DNA of 64,000 nt. Origin: Quercus robur (Eukaryota; Streptophyta; Magnoliopsida; Fagales; Fagaceae). The notes beneath the pieces are model-generated. The model saw only the letters and a program-made list of their open reading frames with translations, searched no databases and was not told the origin of the DNA. A program made the position numbers and the translations under genes. The first letter of the stretch is position 1. The number at the start of each line of letters is the position of its first letter. Shown here piece by piece: positions 1-11,063 of this stretch. The stretch lies in contig NC_065545.1 of the NCBI RefSeq assembly GCF_932294415.1, forward strand, positions 22,367,357-22,431,356, given 5' to 3'.

Positions 1-262
1 ATGTCTAGCCAATTAGAAAGAATGAGAGCCCAGACAAGAACGAGCTGCTGCTACCAAGGGATCTTGAAGAGGTACATAACCCTTTCTCATCCAAACCACT
101 TTGAGATCAATGCACAGGTCCTAATCCAACCTAATATTTATTCTAATGAAATTCAATTTTTATACCAAACAAAAAAAAAAATCGATTTTGTTATTTTGGT
201 TTTTATTTTCTACTGTTAAAAAGGATGTCTCTCACATAGATAAATAAAGAGAATAAGATAAG

Positions 263-473
263 TTTTTTTTTGGATAAGTAATAAGATTTATTGATATTAA
301 AAAAATAAAATAAAATAAAAGTACACCCTAGTACACAGGAAGTGTACTGGGGTCAACAAATCAAGCACAAAAATTACATAAATCAAGAATAGAAGAAAAT
401 GATTGGTTTCGCAAAGCTAACAACCAATCCAATAAGGTTCTACAGAAAATAACTTGAGGTTTGGCATGGATCT
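263..473 (-). mobile_element. 5'-truncated LINE 3' end
   Basis: A roughly 210-bp insertion flanked by the 10-bp direct repeat ATAAGATAAG (253-262 and 474-483). It starts with a T run at 263-271, which is the poly(A) tail of an element on the minus strand. Next to the tail is an AT-rich segment and the motif GTACACTTCCTGTGTACT (minus strand), which I associate with 3' ends of plant LINEs. No coding remnant is visible. The repeats and tail show target-primed retroposition; the LINE assignment is from general similarity. Confidence 0.6.
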
Positions 474-1249
474 ATAAGATAAGATTCTTTTTTATAACTC
501 AATTGCTACAAGTGGGGGAGGGGGCGATTCAAACCTTTGTTCTCCTAGTAAAGAAGGCCAATTGATGCTACTAAGGTACGAGACTCTTGGCTAAATATGA
601 TCTTTCCAAAAAAAGAGACTCTTGGCTAGATATGATAATTATACAAGTGGAAAAAGGTTATAAACAAGGTTTCAATCCCGAAAGAGGACCCAAAAATAAA
701 ATAAAAACTATTAAAGGGAAAGAGTAGTAAGGAAGACAAAGCCAACATGAAGTTATTTTTACAATTGAAGTGGAGAGACACTTTATTCCTAGATAGAGAA
801 AGAACTAATAAACATGGTGCCTCAGAATATGAGTACATTTTGTATGGCAAAAACTGGAACTAACAAGTTATGTAAAATATCACCAGAAGCAACTATGTGA
901 CAAGAAAAAAGTAGAGAATGTAAAGGTACTTGCAAGTACTGAGAAAGCAAGCATAAAGAGTTAATGCCAATGAAGAGTAGGAAGTCAAGTAATTTATAAA
1001 TTATAGAAAGCATATGGCACAAAAAGCAATACATAACTATAGAAAGCAGGTTTTTCCCCCCTTATCTCAAATTTAAAGAACAATGAGAAACAGCAATAAT
1101 GTGTAAGCATAGATATCTCCACAAATATCGATCGGCTTTACAATAACAACTGGGGACAGAACGTGGATCTGGATGAAAGAGACGGTGCAAGAAAACTTTG
1201 CACAGATAACACAATACATAGGTACAAAACCAGCTTGCAAATGGCTTAC

Positions 1250-2004
1250 CTTGGCATAGTAGTCCTTCCAGACTCTGCGAGCAATCTGATGACCTCCCAA
1301 ATCAAATGCTTTGAACTTAATTTTCCCAATACTCAACTCCTCCGATGTAGGGTATTGTGTTGGCTGGTGCTGTACTAATCTCTGAAAATCAATCAAAGAA
1401 GGCTCAACATCACCCCGTGACACCGAAAAAAAATTGCCCAAATGGACATACGACAATGCAAGGATCATGATATTCCATAACAAATATCATCCCATTAATT
1501 TGAACCTTCATAATTCATAAAACTCACACACATTTTCAGCTTAACTAGGCCTTGCACAAAGAACATGATAGATGCCGAGAGAGGCTTGAAGCTAAATTGG
1601 CACTTGCTATTGTTCCCAACCAGGTTCAAATCCCCCTCCCCCCCCCCAACTATAAAATTATCAAGCAAAAAAAAGAAGATATTCCAAAACGAATATCATC
1701 CACTAATTTAAATCTCGATACATATTCAGCTTAATAATTTACTGAGCTCTTAAGTTCATAGACATAATAATATATACATATAGAAACAGTTTCAAATTCC
1801 AAATTGAACCTCGAAATTTCAAAAAAAGAAAATTGACGCATATATATATATATAAAATTTATGAGAAAAGAGGAACCTCGTCTTTCAACATATGGAGCAA
1901 GGTAGTCTTGCCGGCATTATCGAGTCCTAGGAACAAGATCTTTGCCTCCTTCTGCCACAGACCCAACGACGCCAACACACCATAGAACCAGTCGAATAGA
2001 AACA

Positions 2005-2005
<1 letters not shown>
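1250..2005 (-). CDS. SAR1: SAR1-type small GTPase (partial, first two coding exons)
   Basis: N-terminal 87 residues of a SAR1 GTPase, the protein that starts COPII coat assembly on the endoplasmic reticulum. Coding exon 1 is complement(1877..2005), 43 residues, with the amphipathic N-terminus starting MFLFDWFYG and the P-loop GLDNAGKT. Coding exon 2 is complement(1250..1381), 44 residues, with the effector segment QPTSEEL-like and the switch II motif DLGGHQ. Donor GT at 1875-1876, acceptor AG at 1382-1383, and next donor GT at 1248-1249 are canonical and phases are 0. The remaining ~105 residues (starting at the conserved VDA segment) are not found at 1-1249, so they lie beyond the left edge or are lost. 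The start is the conserved SAR1 Met, directly preceded by a CT-rich leader. Very sure of family, less sure that the gene is complete. Confidence 0.88.
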
Positions 2006-2035
<30 letters not shown>

Positions 2036-2145
2036 TATCGGATCCGAGAGAAAGGCGGATCGTCCGATTTGGATTCACAGCCTCACTCGCTCAAAGAGTC
2101 TCTCACCTCAGGCTCAGGCTCAGGCTCAGGCTCAGGGAGGCTCGC
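2006..2145 (-). repeat. Microsatellites in the SAR1 5' leader
   Basis: A (CT)n run on the plus strand (about 2007-2031, GA on the gene strand) abuts the SAR1 start codon. A short array of GGCTCA hexamers lies at about 2108-2137. Both fall in the likely 5' UTR or proximal promoter of SAR1. Confidence 0.7.
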
Positions 2146-2508
2146 TGAGGTCGGGTAGGTCTTTCAGTTTTCTGGCTCCCTCACGATAGAATGTGAATGC
2201 GAATGAGACGGTACCCTTCTGTTTGTTTGTTACGTTAATTTTTATTTGGTTTGGTATTTTAGTCTTGTAGTCTTGTGATGTGGTTGTGGAGTAGTAGTGT
2301 AGTACTAATTTTTTTTTTCAAGTTAAACTTAAAAAAATTTAGTTGGGCTGGCTTAGGCTCAGCTGGACCTGGTTTCCCATGGTGGGGCCCCACTCCACTG
2401 TCTTGTGTAATAGTTTCGCTTTTGAGTTTTGACCATATCCAAAATACAACTATTACCGACAATTTTACTCTTTCTTTTAGGACCTGCGGCTGCGGGAAAT
2501 AAATAAAA

Positions 2509-3679
2509 TGGTAAATTTAACAAACTTTACCTAAGGTTTGTGATAATATCAATTAAGTCCAAAATATTTACAATCTACCAATTTAATCCTCAATAGACAA
2601 CTTTGTCCCTAACGAACCAAACACCATTTCTCTTCTGTCTTGTTCCTCTCCTCCTTTCTTCTCTAACTTCTCTCTCAAAACTCTCCCACAAAAACAAAAA
2701 ACTAAAACAAAAACAAAAAAAAAGCACAAAAAATGAGGGAATACAGTCCAAACTTGCTGCACCAATTACCATATTGGAGATCCAACTTCAACTATGTACT
2801 CTATGGATCTATATATCCTATATGCATAGATAGAAAGGGAATCCAAACCCTAAATCCTAATTGATTTATTCTCTCTCTCATCCGAATACCCAACCCCTAT
2901 TTTTTGAATAAATAAATAAATATGAAATCAGCATCTATGGATATGGAGGAGACTAGAGCCGGTTCATCAATGATGTCAGAAAGGGGAAAATGATGAATTT
3001 GAGATCATTTTATGTGGTTATAATCCGGCCAAATCACGTGGTGTTTTAGAGACGAAGCGGTATCGCATTAAGCTCTCAGACCCACACTGTTGTGGTTCAT
3101 ACCCACATTGTCGTAGTTCATACCCACATCGCCACAAAAAATCCAGCAAAAAGCCAACAAAAAATTCCAACCAAACAACACAGAAAATCAACACAACCCT
3201 AACTATAAACCTCATAAGAGAAACCAAAAGGCATACCATATTATAAGAAGCACTAGCCAAATCTAAATCTAAAGGTCAGGCCGCAATCCACTACGTCACC
3301 ATGAAGAGGATGAGAGAGTCCGTTGAAGGCGAGATCTAGATTAAAGCAACACCACTACGTGGGTTCCGATTTGAGAGAGTGACGAGAGTTCTTTGACGAT
3401 GCTGATGACGTCAATCATGCAATGGGAATCGGGATGACCCTTGGGTGGTGGTGTTGCTGAATGACCAAGATCATGGGTTTTGTCGTGACTGATGTTCGGT
3501 GAGAGAGAGAGAGAGAGTTCTGATAGAAAACTCAGAGAAGAGAGAATGAAAGAAGAGAAACAGTGTTTGTTCTGTTAGGGACAAAATTGTCTTTTGAGGA
3601 CCAAATTAATGGGTTTTAAAATGTTTTGGACCTAGTTGGTATTATCACAAATCTCAAGGTAGGTTTGTGAAATTTACCC
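2509..3679. mobile_element. Non-autonomous Mutator-like element with long TIRs
   Basis: A 1171-bp element flanked by a perfect 9-bp target duplication TAAATAAAA (2500-2508 and 3680-3688), the size made by Mutator transposases. Its ends are long imperfect inverted repeats, about 130-190 bp. The left end begins TGGTAAATTT and the right end reads AAATTTACCC, and both arms share segments such as GATAATA and TTTGTCCCTAAC. The interior holds no recognisable transposase. A GA microsatellite lies at about 3502-3517 in the right arm, and the left arm has a matching pyrimidine-rich stretch. Confidence 0.8.
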
Positions 3680-3688
3680 TAAATAAAA

Positions 3689-4587
3689 ACAAAATTGTCA
3701 AAATTCTAAGTTAAACCCCTAGTATGTTTTGTTGAATTTTCAATTTCATCCCTAAAGTTTATTCTTTGCCATTTTAATAAGTTTTTAGACTTTATCATTT
3801 TTGTCCATTTTTGCTAATAACACTATTGTTAATTCTAGCAAAACAATATCATATCACAAAAAAGTGGAAATTTTACAAATTACAATAGACATAAAGACCA
3901 ACTTGATTATAATGTTAAAACTTAAAGACAAAATTAAAAAATAATAATAATAATAAAAGTAGCAAAAGAATAGTTGTTTTCCCTAATTCATGCCCCATTC
4001 CTTAATTTCTATTAAAAAAACAAAAAGAGAAATTATCAACTCTGTAAATTTAGTTTGTTAAATTTTAGAAACAATTCAATTTTTGTTTTTATTCCTCTTT
4101 CTCTTCTAGAAATGTAGTAAATTTCATGAAATTATCTTAAGATCAAATAACTAAACTTGTAGTAAGCTTTAATCTTTATTAGTTAAAAAATAAAAGGTTT
4201 AAAAGAGACAAGATTGTATACAACTAACCTTTTTTTGATGAATGATTGTATTCAACTAACCTAATAGCAAATAGAAATAAATGTAACATTGAACCCCCCC
4301 CCCCCCCCCCAAATCGCAAGACAAGATTGCTTTCTCTAGATTCCTATCACATTGTAGATTTTTTTCTTTTCTAATTTTCCTTTTTTGGCTTAAACCGATG
4401 CTCTCACATGAGTTTCGAGGTTGTTCTATGTTGTCCATAGATGGCCTCCACATAGACTAGCACTTCAAACTTGTTCTGTGTTCCAACTTGAGTAACCCAC
4501 AATCAAATCAATTTACCAATGGTTGCACACTACTAGAGTAATAAAAACTCTACCCATAGCTTAGGAGCATTACAACACACCATAAAC
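3689..4587. other. AT-rich intergenic DNA, no gene seen
   Basis: No coding exon is recognised. It contains a C homopolymer of about 18 bases at 4293-4310 and the small duplicated insertion at 4212-4262 described separately. Confidence 0.6.
4212..4262. repeat. 19-bp near-perfect direct repeat around a 13-bp T-rich insert
   Basis: GATTGTATACAACTAACCT (4212-4230) recurs with one mismatch at 4244-4262. Between them is only TTTTTTGATGAAT. The layout matches the footprint of an extremely truncated retroposed insertion, with the T run as the minus-strand poly(A) tail. A simple slippage duplication is the alternative. Confidence 0.5.
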
Positions 4588-4595
4588 ACACTAAG

Positions 4596-4760
4596 TGTCC
4601 GTTTGGGAATAGCTTATTTAGCTGAAATTGAAAACTTTTTATTGAAAGTACTGTAGATAAAAGTAAAAGTTAGTTGAAATAGTACAGTGAGACTAATGAA
4701 TAGTAGCAAAAATAAGCTGAATAGTAAAATAAGTTGACAAAAATAATCAATGTCAAACAC
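4596..4760. mobile_element. hAT-type MITE
   Basis: A 165-bp AT-rich element flanked by a perfect 8-bp duplication ACACTAAG (4588-4595 and 4761-4768), as expected for hAT elements. It begins TGTCCGTTTGGGA and ends TGTCAAACAC, so the terminal inverted repeats are short and imperfect. Its reverse complement resembles the paired copies at 37215-37615, including segments like CTACAGTACTTT and TATTTCAACTAA. Confidence 0.72.
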
Positions 4761-5178
4761 ACACTAAGAGAATGCAAAGCAAAAGAGTGGAGTGGAGTAA
4801 TGGTCTAAGGCTTTACTCCATTGAGTAACTCCTCTCCTGAACGTTACTCTTGGTGAGGTATACGAACGGGCATGCCCACTTTGACATCCCTTTATATTCC
4901 TTAAACTTTCTAATACCATGATAACTCACAACCTCACTTTTTTAAGAGTAGTCCACTACTCACGTATAATATGCCACAGAAACTACAGAAGGACCAATCA
5001 TGGTAGACTTCATTGCTTGAACAAGCATAGCCCAAACAATGACCAACATTTTGGATAGCTTATTATTGGTAAATTTGGGACTTTTTATATAAGTAGGCTT
5101 TGATAATTGTTTGAGGCTTCAAACACAATAATTAGAATTAGTGTGTTACATGCATGTTTATTTCATATGTACTCCTAT

Positions 5179-5561
5179 GCTATGTTTGGATGTTGGGAGA
5201 AGGAGGGAGAGTAGAGTAGAGGGAGGGAGAGTAATTAAATTACCTTATTTGGATGTTTTTTAGGGAAAGAGAGGGAGGGATTTGGAGGGGTTTGAACTAC
5301 TTCTAACCCATCATTTTTAATTCCCCCAAATTGGAGAGATTTGGAGGGAGAGTGGAGCATAAAAATGCTTAACCAAATGAATTACCAAATTTGCCATTAC
5401 TATATTAACAAAATTTCAAATGAAAAGACTAATTATTCCTTTCCCCTTACTTAATTTTAAAAACATCCAAATAAGGTGGAGAATAACCATTCCCCTCTAC
5501 TCTCTTCTCCACTACTCTCTTTCTCTCTACTCTCCTCTCTCTCAAAACTTCCAAACATAGC
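5179..5561. mobile_element. Foldback MITE
   Basis: Terminal inverted repeats GCTATGTTTGGATGTT (left) and the complement of CTTCCAAACATAGC (right) bound about 383 bp. A second inner pair is CCTTATTTGGATGTTTTT (5243-5260) and its complement at 5459-5476. The left arm is GGAGGGAGAG-rich and the right arm CTCTCCTCT-rich, so the single strand could fold almost entirely back on itself. No clear target duplication was found and no ORF is present. Confidence 0.65.
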
Positions 5562-6044
5562 GTTAAATTCAAACACAACTATGTTTTTTTTTTTAGTGTG
5601 GAGCACGTTGGTGGGCTTTATAGGACAGAGCATAAAATAATTTTTCCTGCCCAAGGCCTCCTCCGTAATGGCATAACCCTCTTCACTTTTCAGGCCCTAA
5701 CCACCACCGATGACTTACAGTTATAATAACTTTTTACAAAACCACCATATTACATAATACTAATACATGCATTGTGTTCATGGTTTTAACCTACGGTTTT
5801 TTTTTTTTTTTTTTTTTTTTTGTGATATAGATAAATCCCAAGTTTTTGAGAAACCAGAGGTACTCAAGGAAGCACAACAAGACAAACGAAACAGTAGATC
5901 AACAACTGAGCAGGAGTGGATGTTATAAAAAGAGGTATTATTATTAAAATGTAGTTGTGATAGTTCTGATTATAAATGAGAATTATGAGATAGTTTTTGT
6001 CAAATAATTCAATAAAGTTGTTAATTTTTTTATGGAAAAAGTTT
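5562..6044. other. Intergenic DNA with a long T run, no gene seen
   Basis: Contains a run of about 25 Ts near 5797-5821, followed by sequence that could be the 3' end of a minus-strand retroposon. No flanking duplication was seen, so it is left unassigned. Confidence 0.4.
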
Positions 6045-6161
6045 AGCTACAATGTAGCCTTAGGTTACAAAATTGGTTGTAGCAACCTTACTCAATATCT
6101 TTTTATTGAAAGTAAATTTTGATAGATCTACCATTGGATTACATCTTCCTCTTATATCCTC

Positions 6162-6930
6162 TGTGGGGATAAGGCCAAGAATGACATGTTGGGCCTTGGG
6201 CCTTTGTTCGGGAACGCTGGATTGTCCAAGGAGAAGCAAGCAGTTATTAGAAGCCTCTAGTGAAAGTCTTATAAATGAGAAACGAACAAAAGGTGATCCG
6301 AGGAGGAACTCCTCCTCGGATATGATGAATGCAGCTCAAGCATGCATTCCAGCAACTAAGGTAATCCTCCAAAAAGCTCCAGCAATAGGAACGTGTCTCA
6401 TGAACGTGCAAGAAGGAAGGAAACTCAAAATATCTAAGGGAAAGCTGCTACCATCGCATTAAATGCACTATAGCTACTTTTCTAGCCGCATTTATGTGGA
6501 GAAGACCTCTATATAGTGCTGCCTTGGCAAAAGCAACTCACAGAAAGCCAAAGAGGGTGTCTGATGGGACATGTACTCGAGTAAGGGCTCAAATGATCAA
6601 CAAGTGTAGGATCAAGATAGTCCAAGGAGGGCTATATAACGTGAAAGACCCTCCATGAAAGAGGGAGGGAAAAAACTGTAAACAAAATCTGTAATAAAGT
6701 TTTAAGAGCTAATATTCAAGAATCAATGTTCTCGGACCAATCCGAAAGCATTATTCCTTAACCAACTCCTTTTATCTTTCTCTTTTTAAGCATTAAAATC
6801 TATTTTTTTTGTTATCTGGTTCACGAAGGCCCAATTTTCCAAACTATTCTCTACAAATTTATTGTTTTGGGCTGTTTTGGACCTAAGTCCATATACCCGT
6901 TAGGCTAGAAGTCCAAACCAGGTCCTTATA
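6162..6930 (+). repeat. Element 1, 5' LTR
   Basis: 769 bp, TGTGGGGATAAGG to CCTTATA. It holds a near-perfect hairpin TCCGAGGAGG-AACT-CCTCCTCGGA near 6297-6320. Close in length to the 3' LTR (768 bp). Confidence 0.93.
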
Positions 6931-6932
6931 AT

Positions 6933-6950
6933 TGGCGCCGTCTGTGGGGA
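6933..6950 (+). promoter_or_regulatory. Element 1 primer-binding site
   Basis: TGGCGCCGTCTGTGGGGA starts 3 bases after the 5' LTR. It begins TGG, the complement of a tRNA CCA end. The same motif, with one change, occurs on the minus strand beside the 5' LTR of element 2. I do not assign the tRNA. Confidence 0.85.
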
Positions 6951-6999
6951 GGAATACTTGGGTGTTAGCGAGCTCAACGTTCAACCATGGCAGGTTCAA

Positions 7000-8500
7000 A
7001 TCTACGATAGGCAAAATCCATAGAATCCCAACGTCAAAATCCTTTTGTTAACCTCGAGCGAAGAAGGGATCGAGAGGGGAGTGTACATAGTGCCCAGACT
7101 GAAAGAAGCCAGTCACGGGGAAAGGGTCATCTCTCTCAAGAAGAGAATACTAGAGCACTGCAACTAGAAGTTGACCAATTGAAGAGAAAGTTGAGTCGTG
7201 CACAGCGAAGGCAAGCCTCTTCTAGCCCGAACGCCTCCCCTGACGGTAAAAAGGATGGTAGCTACAAACGAAGGTCAAAGACCCCACCCAGCAAATCTTT
7301 CTCCTACGAAGAGGAGCACCACCACAAATGTAGGCATAAGAGCCCTCTTCGAAAAGGTGTGGGAAACGACGCTATGGGCAAGGCATTGGATCAAATCTCT
7401 AGGTCACCTTTCACACGAAGAATTGAGTGAGCAGAACTCCCCTGGCAGTTCAGTCAACCCACGTTTACCATGTATAATGGCAAAATAGACCCCATAAAGC
7501 ATGTGAGCCACTTCAATCAGAGAATGGTCGTCCATTCCAAAGACGAAGCCCTAATGTGCAAAGTCTTCCCATCCAACTTAGGACCCGTAGCAATGAGATG
7601 GTTTGACAGCTTGAAGGCTGATTCCATAAGCTCCTTTAAGGAGCTCACCCAGGCATTTGGTTCTTGCTTCATCACCTATAGGAGAGTCCCTCGACCCCTA
7701 TCTTCCATACTATCCTTGAGTATGAGAGAGGGAGAGACCCTGAAAACATACTCGGACAGATATTGGGAGATATACAATGAGATGGACGGTAACTTTGAAG
7801 ACATCGCCATCAGTACCTTCAAGAGCGGCCTCCGTACCCAACATGGCTTAAGGAAGTCCCTAACGGGAAAACCTGTCACCAATCTGGCCAACTCATGGAC
7901 CGTATTGACAAGTATAAAAAGGTCGAGGAAGACCAGTAAATGGGTAAAGGAAAGGATAAGGTTATCCCTCAGTAGATGAGGGATTTCAGGTCAAACCGAT
8001 ACAATAACAGCTGGCCACGGAGAGATTTTGCTGGTCAGTCAGGACCTACCAACACTCAGGTGGTCAATGCAGTATTCCGAGAACCGGTGCACCAGGTTCT
8101 TGAGAAGGTTAAGAACGAACCGTTCTTCAAATGGCCAAACAAAAGGATAAGGTTATCCCTCAGGAGAGGAGGGATTTCAGGTTGGATCGATACAATAACA
8201 GCCGACCACGGAGAGATTTTACTGGTCAATCAGGACCTACCAACACTCAGGCGGTCAATGTAGTGTTCCGAGAACCGATGCACTAGGTTCTGGAGAAGGT
8301 TAAGAACGAACTGTTCTTCAAATGGCCAAACAAGATGGCTGGGAATCCCTTGAGACGAAACCAGAACCTTTATTGCCAGTACCATCAGGACCAAAGGCAC
8401 ACTACAGAGGATTGCAGGAATTTGTGGGACCATTTGGACCAGCTGGTCTGAGAAGGGAAGCTGAAACATCTGTTGCATCACTCCAATAGCCGAGGGGGCC
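7000..8500 (+). pseudogene. Element 1 gag (broken)
   Basis: The best-preserved part is 7470-7979, about 169 codons, with a retrotransposon gag core (RWFDSL, then the GETLKTYSDRYWE region). This domain would form the capsid-like particle. An upstream basic serine-rich segment lies at 7179-7430 in another frame. A partial zinc-knuckle-like segment (YCQYHQDHRHTTEDC-like) follows near 8370-8420. A 191-bp tandem duplication (units from about 7951 and 8142) is not a multiple of three and shifts the frame. No continuous gag remains. Confidence 0.8.
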
Positions 8501-9460
8501 AAACAAATTCAGAACCCAGGAGGGATGATTCTTCAAGACCGCCCTTGGGAACGATCAATGTCATCTTCACTGCTCCCGGTAGGACCGGTTCCTACCTCTC
8601 CAGAGTAATGTCCGTAGCTCGACTTTCCGCTAAGAGCAATAATCCGAAGCCTAAAAGAGCCAGAGTGGAAATCCGACCAGTTTTGGGCTTCTCGGACGAG
8701 GACAAGATCGGAACCATCCAACCCCACGATGATGCTCTAGTGGTCACACTCAAGATAGGAGGGTATGATGTGAAGAGTGTTAGTGGATCAAGGTAACACT
8801 GTTGAGGTCATGTGCCCCGACCTGTATAAGGGGCTAAGGTTAAAACCCGAGGACTTGACAACCTACAATTCCCCTCTGATTAGTTTCGAGGGGAAGACTG
8901 TTATTCCAAAGGGTCAGATCAGACTACCTATATAGACTAGTTCGAAAGTGGTGGAGGTAAACTTCATTGTGGTGGATGCCTATTCCCCCTACACGGCTAT
9001 TATGGCCAGACCCTAGCTCTATGCTCTGGAAGCCGTTTCATCCACCCTACACCAGAAAGTAAAATACCCCTCGGGGGGCCGCATCGAAGAAATTGTGGGA
9101 AATCAACCTGTGGCTCAGCAATGCCTTGCGGCCGCCATTTCATAGCAACATGAAACTAGCTCCTAGGCCACTGCCAAAAGGGACTTATAGCAATCAAAAA
9201 CTCCGAAGTCGCCATCCCATGAACCAGCCGAAGAGCCCAAATGCGAGGATTTGGAAAAATTTGTCATAGGTGGTGATCCGGAGAAGTTCTTTCAGGTCAG
9301 GGCTCAACTACCCCCTCAAGAAAAGGAGGAGCTATTGCTATTCCTCAAAAGAAACATTGATGTGTTTCCATGGGACGTTTATGAGGCTTCGGGGGTGGAT
9401 CCAGATTTTATCTAACATCATTTAAACTTTAACCCATCCGTCATTCCTAAGAAGTAACCG
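8500..9460 (+). pseudogene. Element 1 protease region (broken)
   Basis: Translation in pieces recalls the retropepsin part of plant gypsy polyproteins, for example PLISFEGKTVIPKGQIRLP near 8870-8935, then VNFIVVDAYSPYTAIMARP. Several in-frame stops interrupt it. The catalytic DNGSS or DTGSS motif is not cleanly visible. The segment after 9240 leads into reverse transcriptase with KKAGAIKEV near 9520. Confidence 0.6.
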
Positions 9461-10530
9461 CCTCGACACCCATCCAAAGAACATGCAGAAGCTATCAGGG
9501 AAGAGGTGACGAAGCTTAAAAAGGCAGGGGCTATCAAGGAGGTCTAATACCGTAGTAGTGAAGAAGAAGAGCGGGAAGTGGCAAGTATGTGTGGATTTCA
9601 CAGATTTGAATAAGGCCTGCCCAAAAGATCCCTTCCCTATGCCTTAAATAGACCAATTGGTAGATGCAACGGTAGGCCATCCTCGGATGAGCTTCTTAGA
9701 CGCCTTTCAAGGATATCATCAAATACCATTCGCCTTGGACGATCAAGAAAAAACAGTGTTTGTCACTCCCACTGGAAACTACCACTATAAGGTGATGCCA
9801 TTCGGCTTAAAGAAAGCAGGGTCAACCTATCAAAGGATGATGACAAGAATGTTTGAACCCCAATTGGGCAAAAGCATTGAGGTCTACATAGATGACATGG
9901 TGGTGAAAAGTAAGGTGGTGTCCAAGCACATTACAGACCTCGGGGGCATCTTTGAAATCCTGAGGAAACATAGGTTGCACCTAAATGCTTCCAAGTGCTC
10001 TTTTGGTATCGGATCAGGCAAGTTCCTGGGATACATAATGACTCACCGGGGTATTGAGGTCAACCCCAATCAAATCAAAGCCATTAATAGTAGGCCATCC
10101 TCAGATGCAACGGTAGGCCATCCTCGGATGAGCTTCTTAGATGCCTTTCAAGGATATCATCAAATACCATTCGCCTTGGACGATCAAGAAAAAACAGTGT
10201 TTGTCACTCCCACTGGAAACTACCACTATAAGGTGATGTCATTCGGCTTAAAGAACGCAGGGTCAACCTATCAAAGGATGATGACAAGAATGTTTAAACC
10301 CTAGTTGGGCAAAAACATTGAGGTCTACATAGACGAAATGGTGGTGAAAAGTAAGGTGGTGTCCAAGCACGTTACAGACCTCGGGGCATCTTTGAAATCC
10401 TGAGGAAACATAGGTTGCGCCTAAACGCTTCCAAGTGCTCGTTTAGTATCGGATCAAGCAAGTTCCTGGGATACATAATGACTCACCGGGGTATTGAGGT
10501 CAACCCCGATCAAATCAAAGCCATTAACAG
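9460..10530 (+). pseudogene. Element 1 reverse transcriptase with an in-frame 441-bp duplication
   Basis: RT motifs are clear: [13 protein letters not shown] near 9590, MSFLDAFQGYHQI near 9690, PFGLKKAGSTYQRMM near 9800 and the catalytic YIDDM near 9890. A second copy of the palm region starts at 10104, exactly 441 bp (147 codons) after the same point at 9663. In the second copy the catalytic box reads YIDEM and there are stops near 10302 and 10402. The first copy is open from 9657 to 10304. The duplication alone would prevent a normal RT fold. Confidence 0.85.
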
Positions 10531-11030
10531 TTTACAACCACCCCAGAAGCCCAAAGAGGTCCAGAAGCTTATAGGAATGGCTGCCACCCTGAACCGGTTT
10601 ATTTCTCGGTCGGCGGATAGGTGCAGACCTTTCTTCCTTTTGATGAAAATGTGGAAAGGATTTGAATGAACTGAAGAGTGTGCGTTGGCTTTCCAACAAC
10701 TTAAAGAATACCTATCGCGGCCACCTATCATGTCTAGTCCTGAGGTGGATGAGGTCCTATTCGCATACATCGCCATGGCCCCTCACACTGTAAGTTTGGT
10801 ATTGCTACGAGTTGATAATGGCGTACAACGGCCAGTTTACTATGTAAGCAAATCACTACACGAGGCCGAGGTTCGGTATTTACCACTAGAAAAAGGTCGT
10901 CTTGGAGGTGGTGCTTGGCACACGAAAGCTTCCCCATTACTTCTAAACGCATACAGTTGTCATCCTGACTCAGCTCCCACTCAAAACTATACTTCGAAGT
11001 GCTAATTACACAAGGAGGATTGTTAAATGG
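10530..11030 (+). pseudogene. Element 1 RNase H domain (broken)
   Basis: Connection and RNase H part of pol. It shows LIGMAATLNRFISRSADRCRPFF (read in two parts, about 10570-10640), then RPVYYVSKSLHEAEVRYLPLEK near 10830. A stop at about 10667 and frame changes near 10890 interrupt it. Confidence 0.7.
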
Positions 11031-11063
11031 GGCACAATCCTAGGAGTTTTTGATATCAATTAC

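Noticed and set aside
1-219. Open frame of 72 codons at the left edge
   Set aside because: No family recognised on either strand, and the tail is low complexity; a GAG/GTACAT donor-like site alone is not enough to call an exon.
6073-6462. 129-codon open frame
   Set aside because: Lies across the LTR border of element 1 and matches non-coding LTR sequence shared with 16695-16904.
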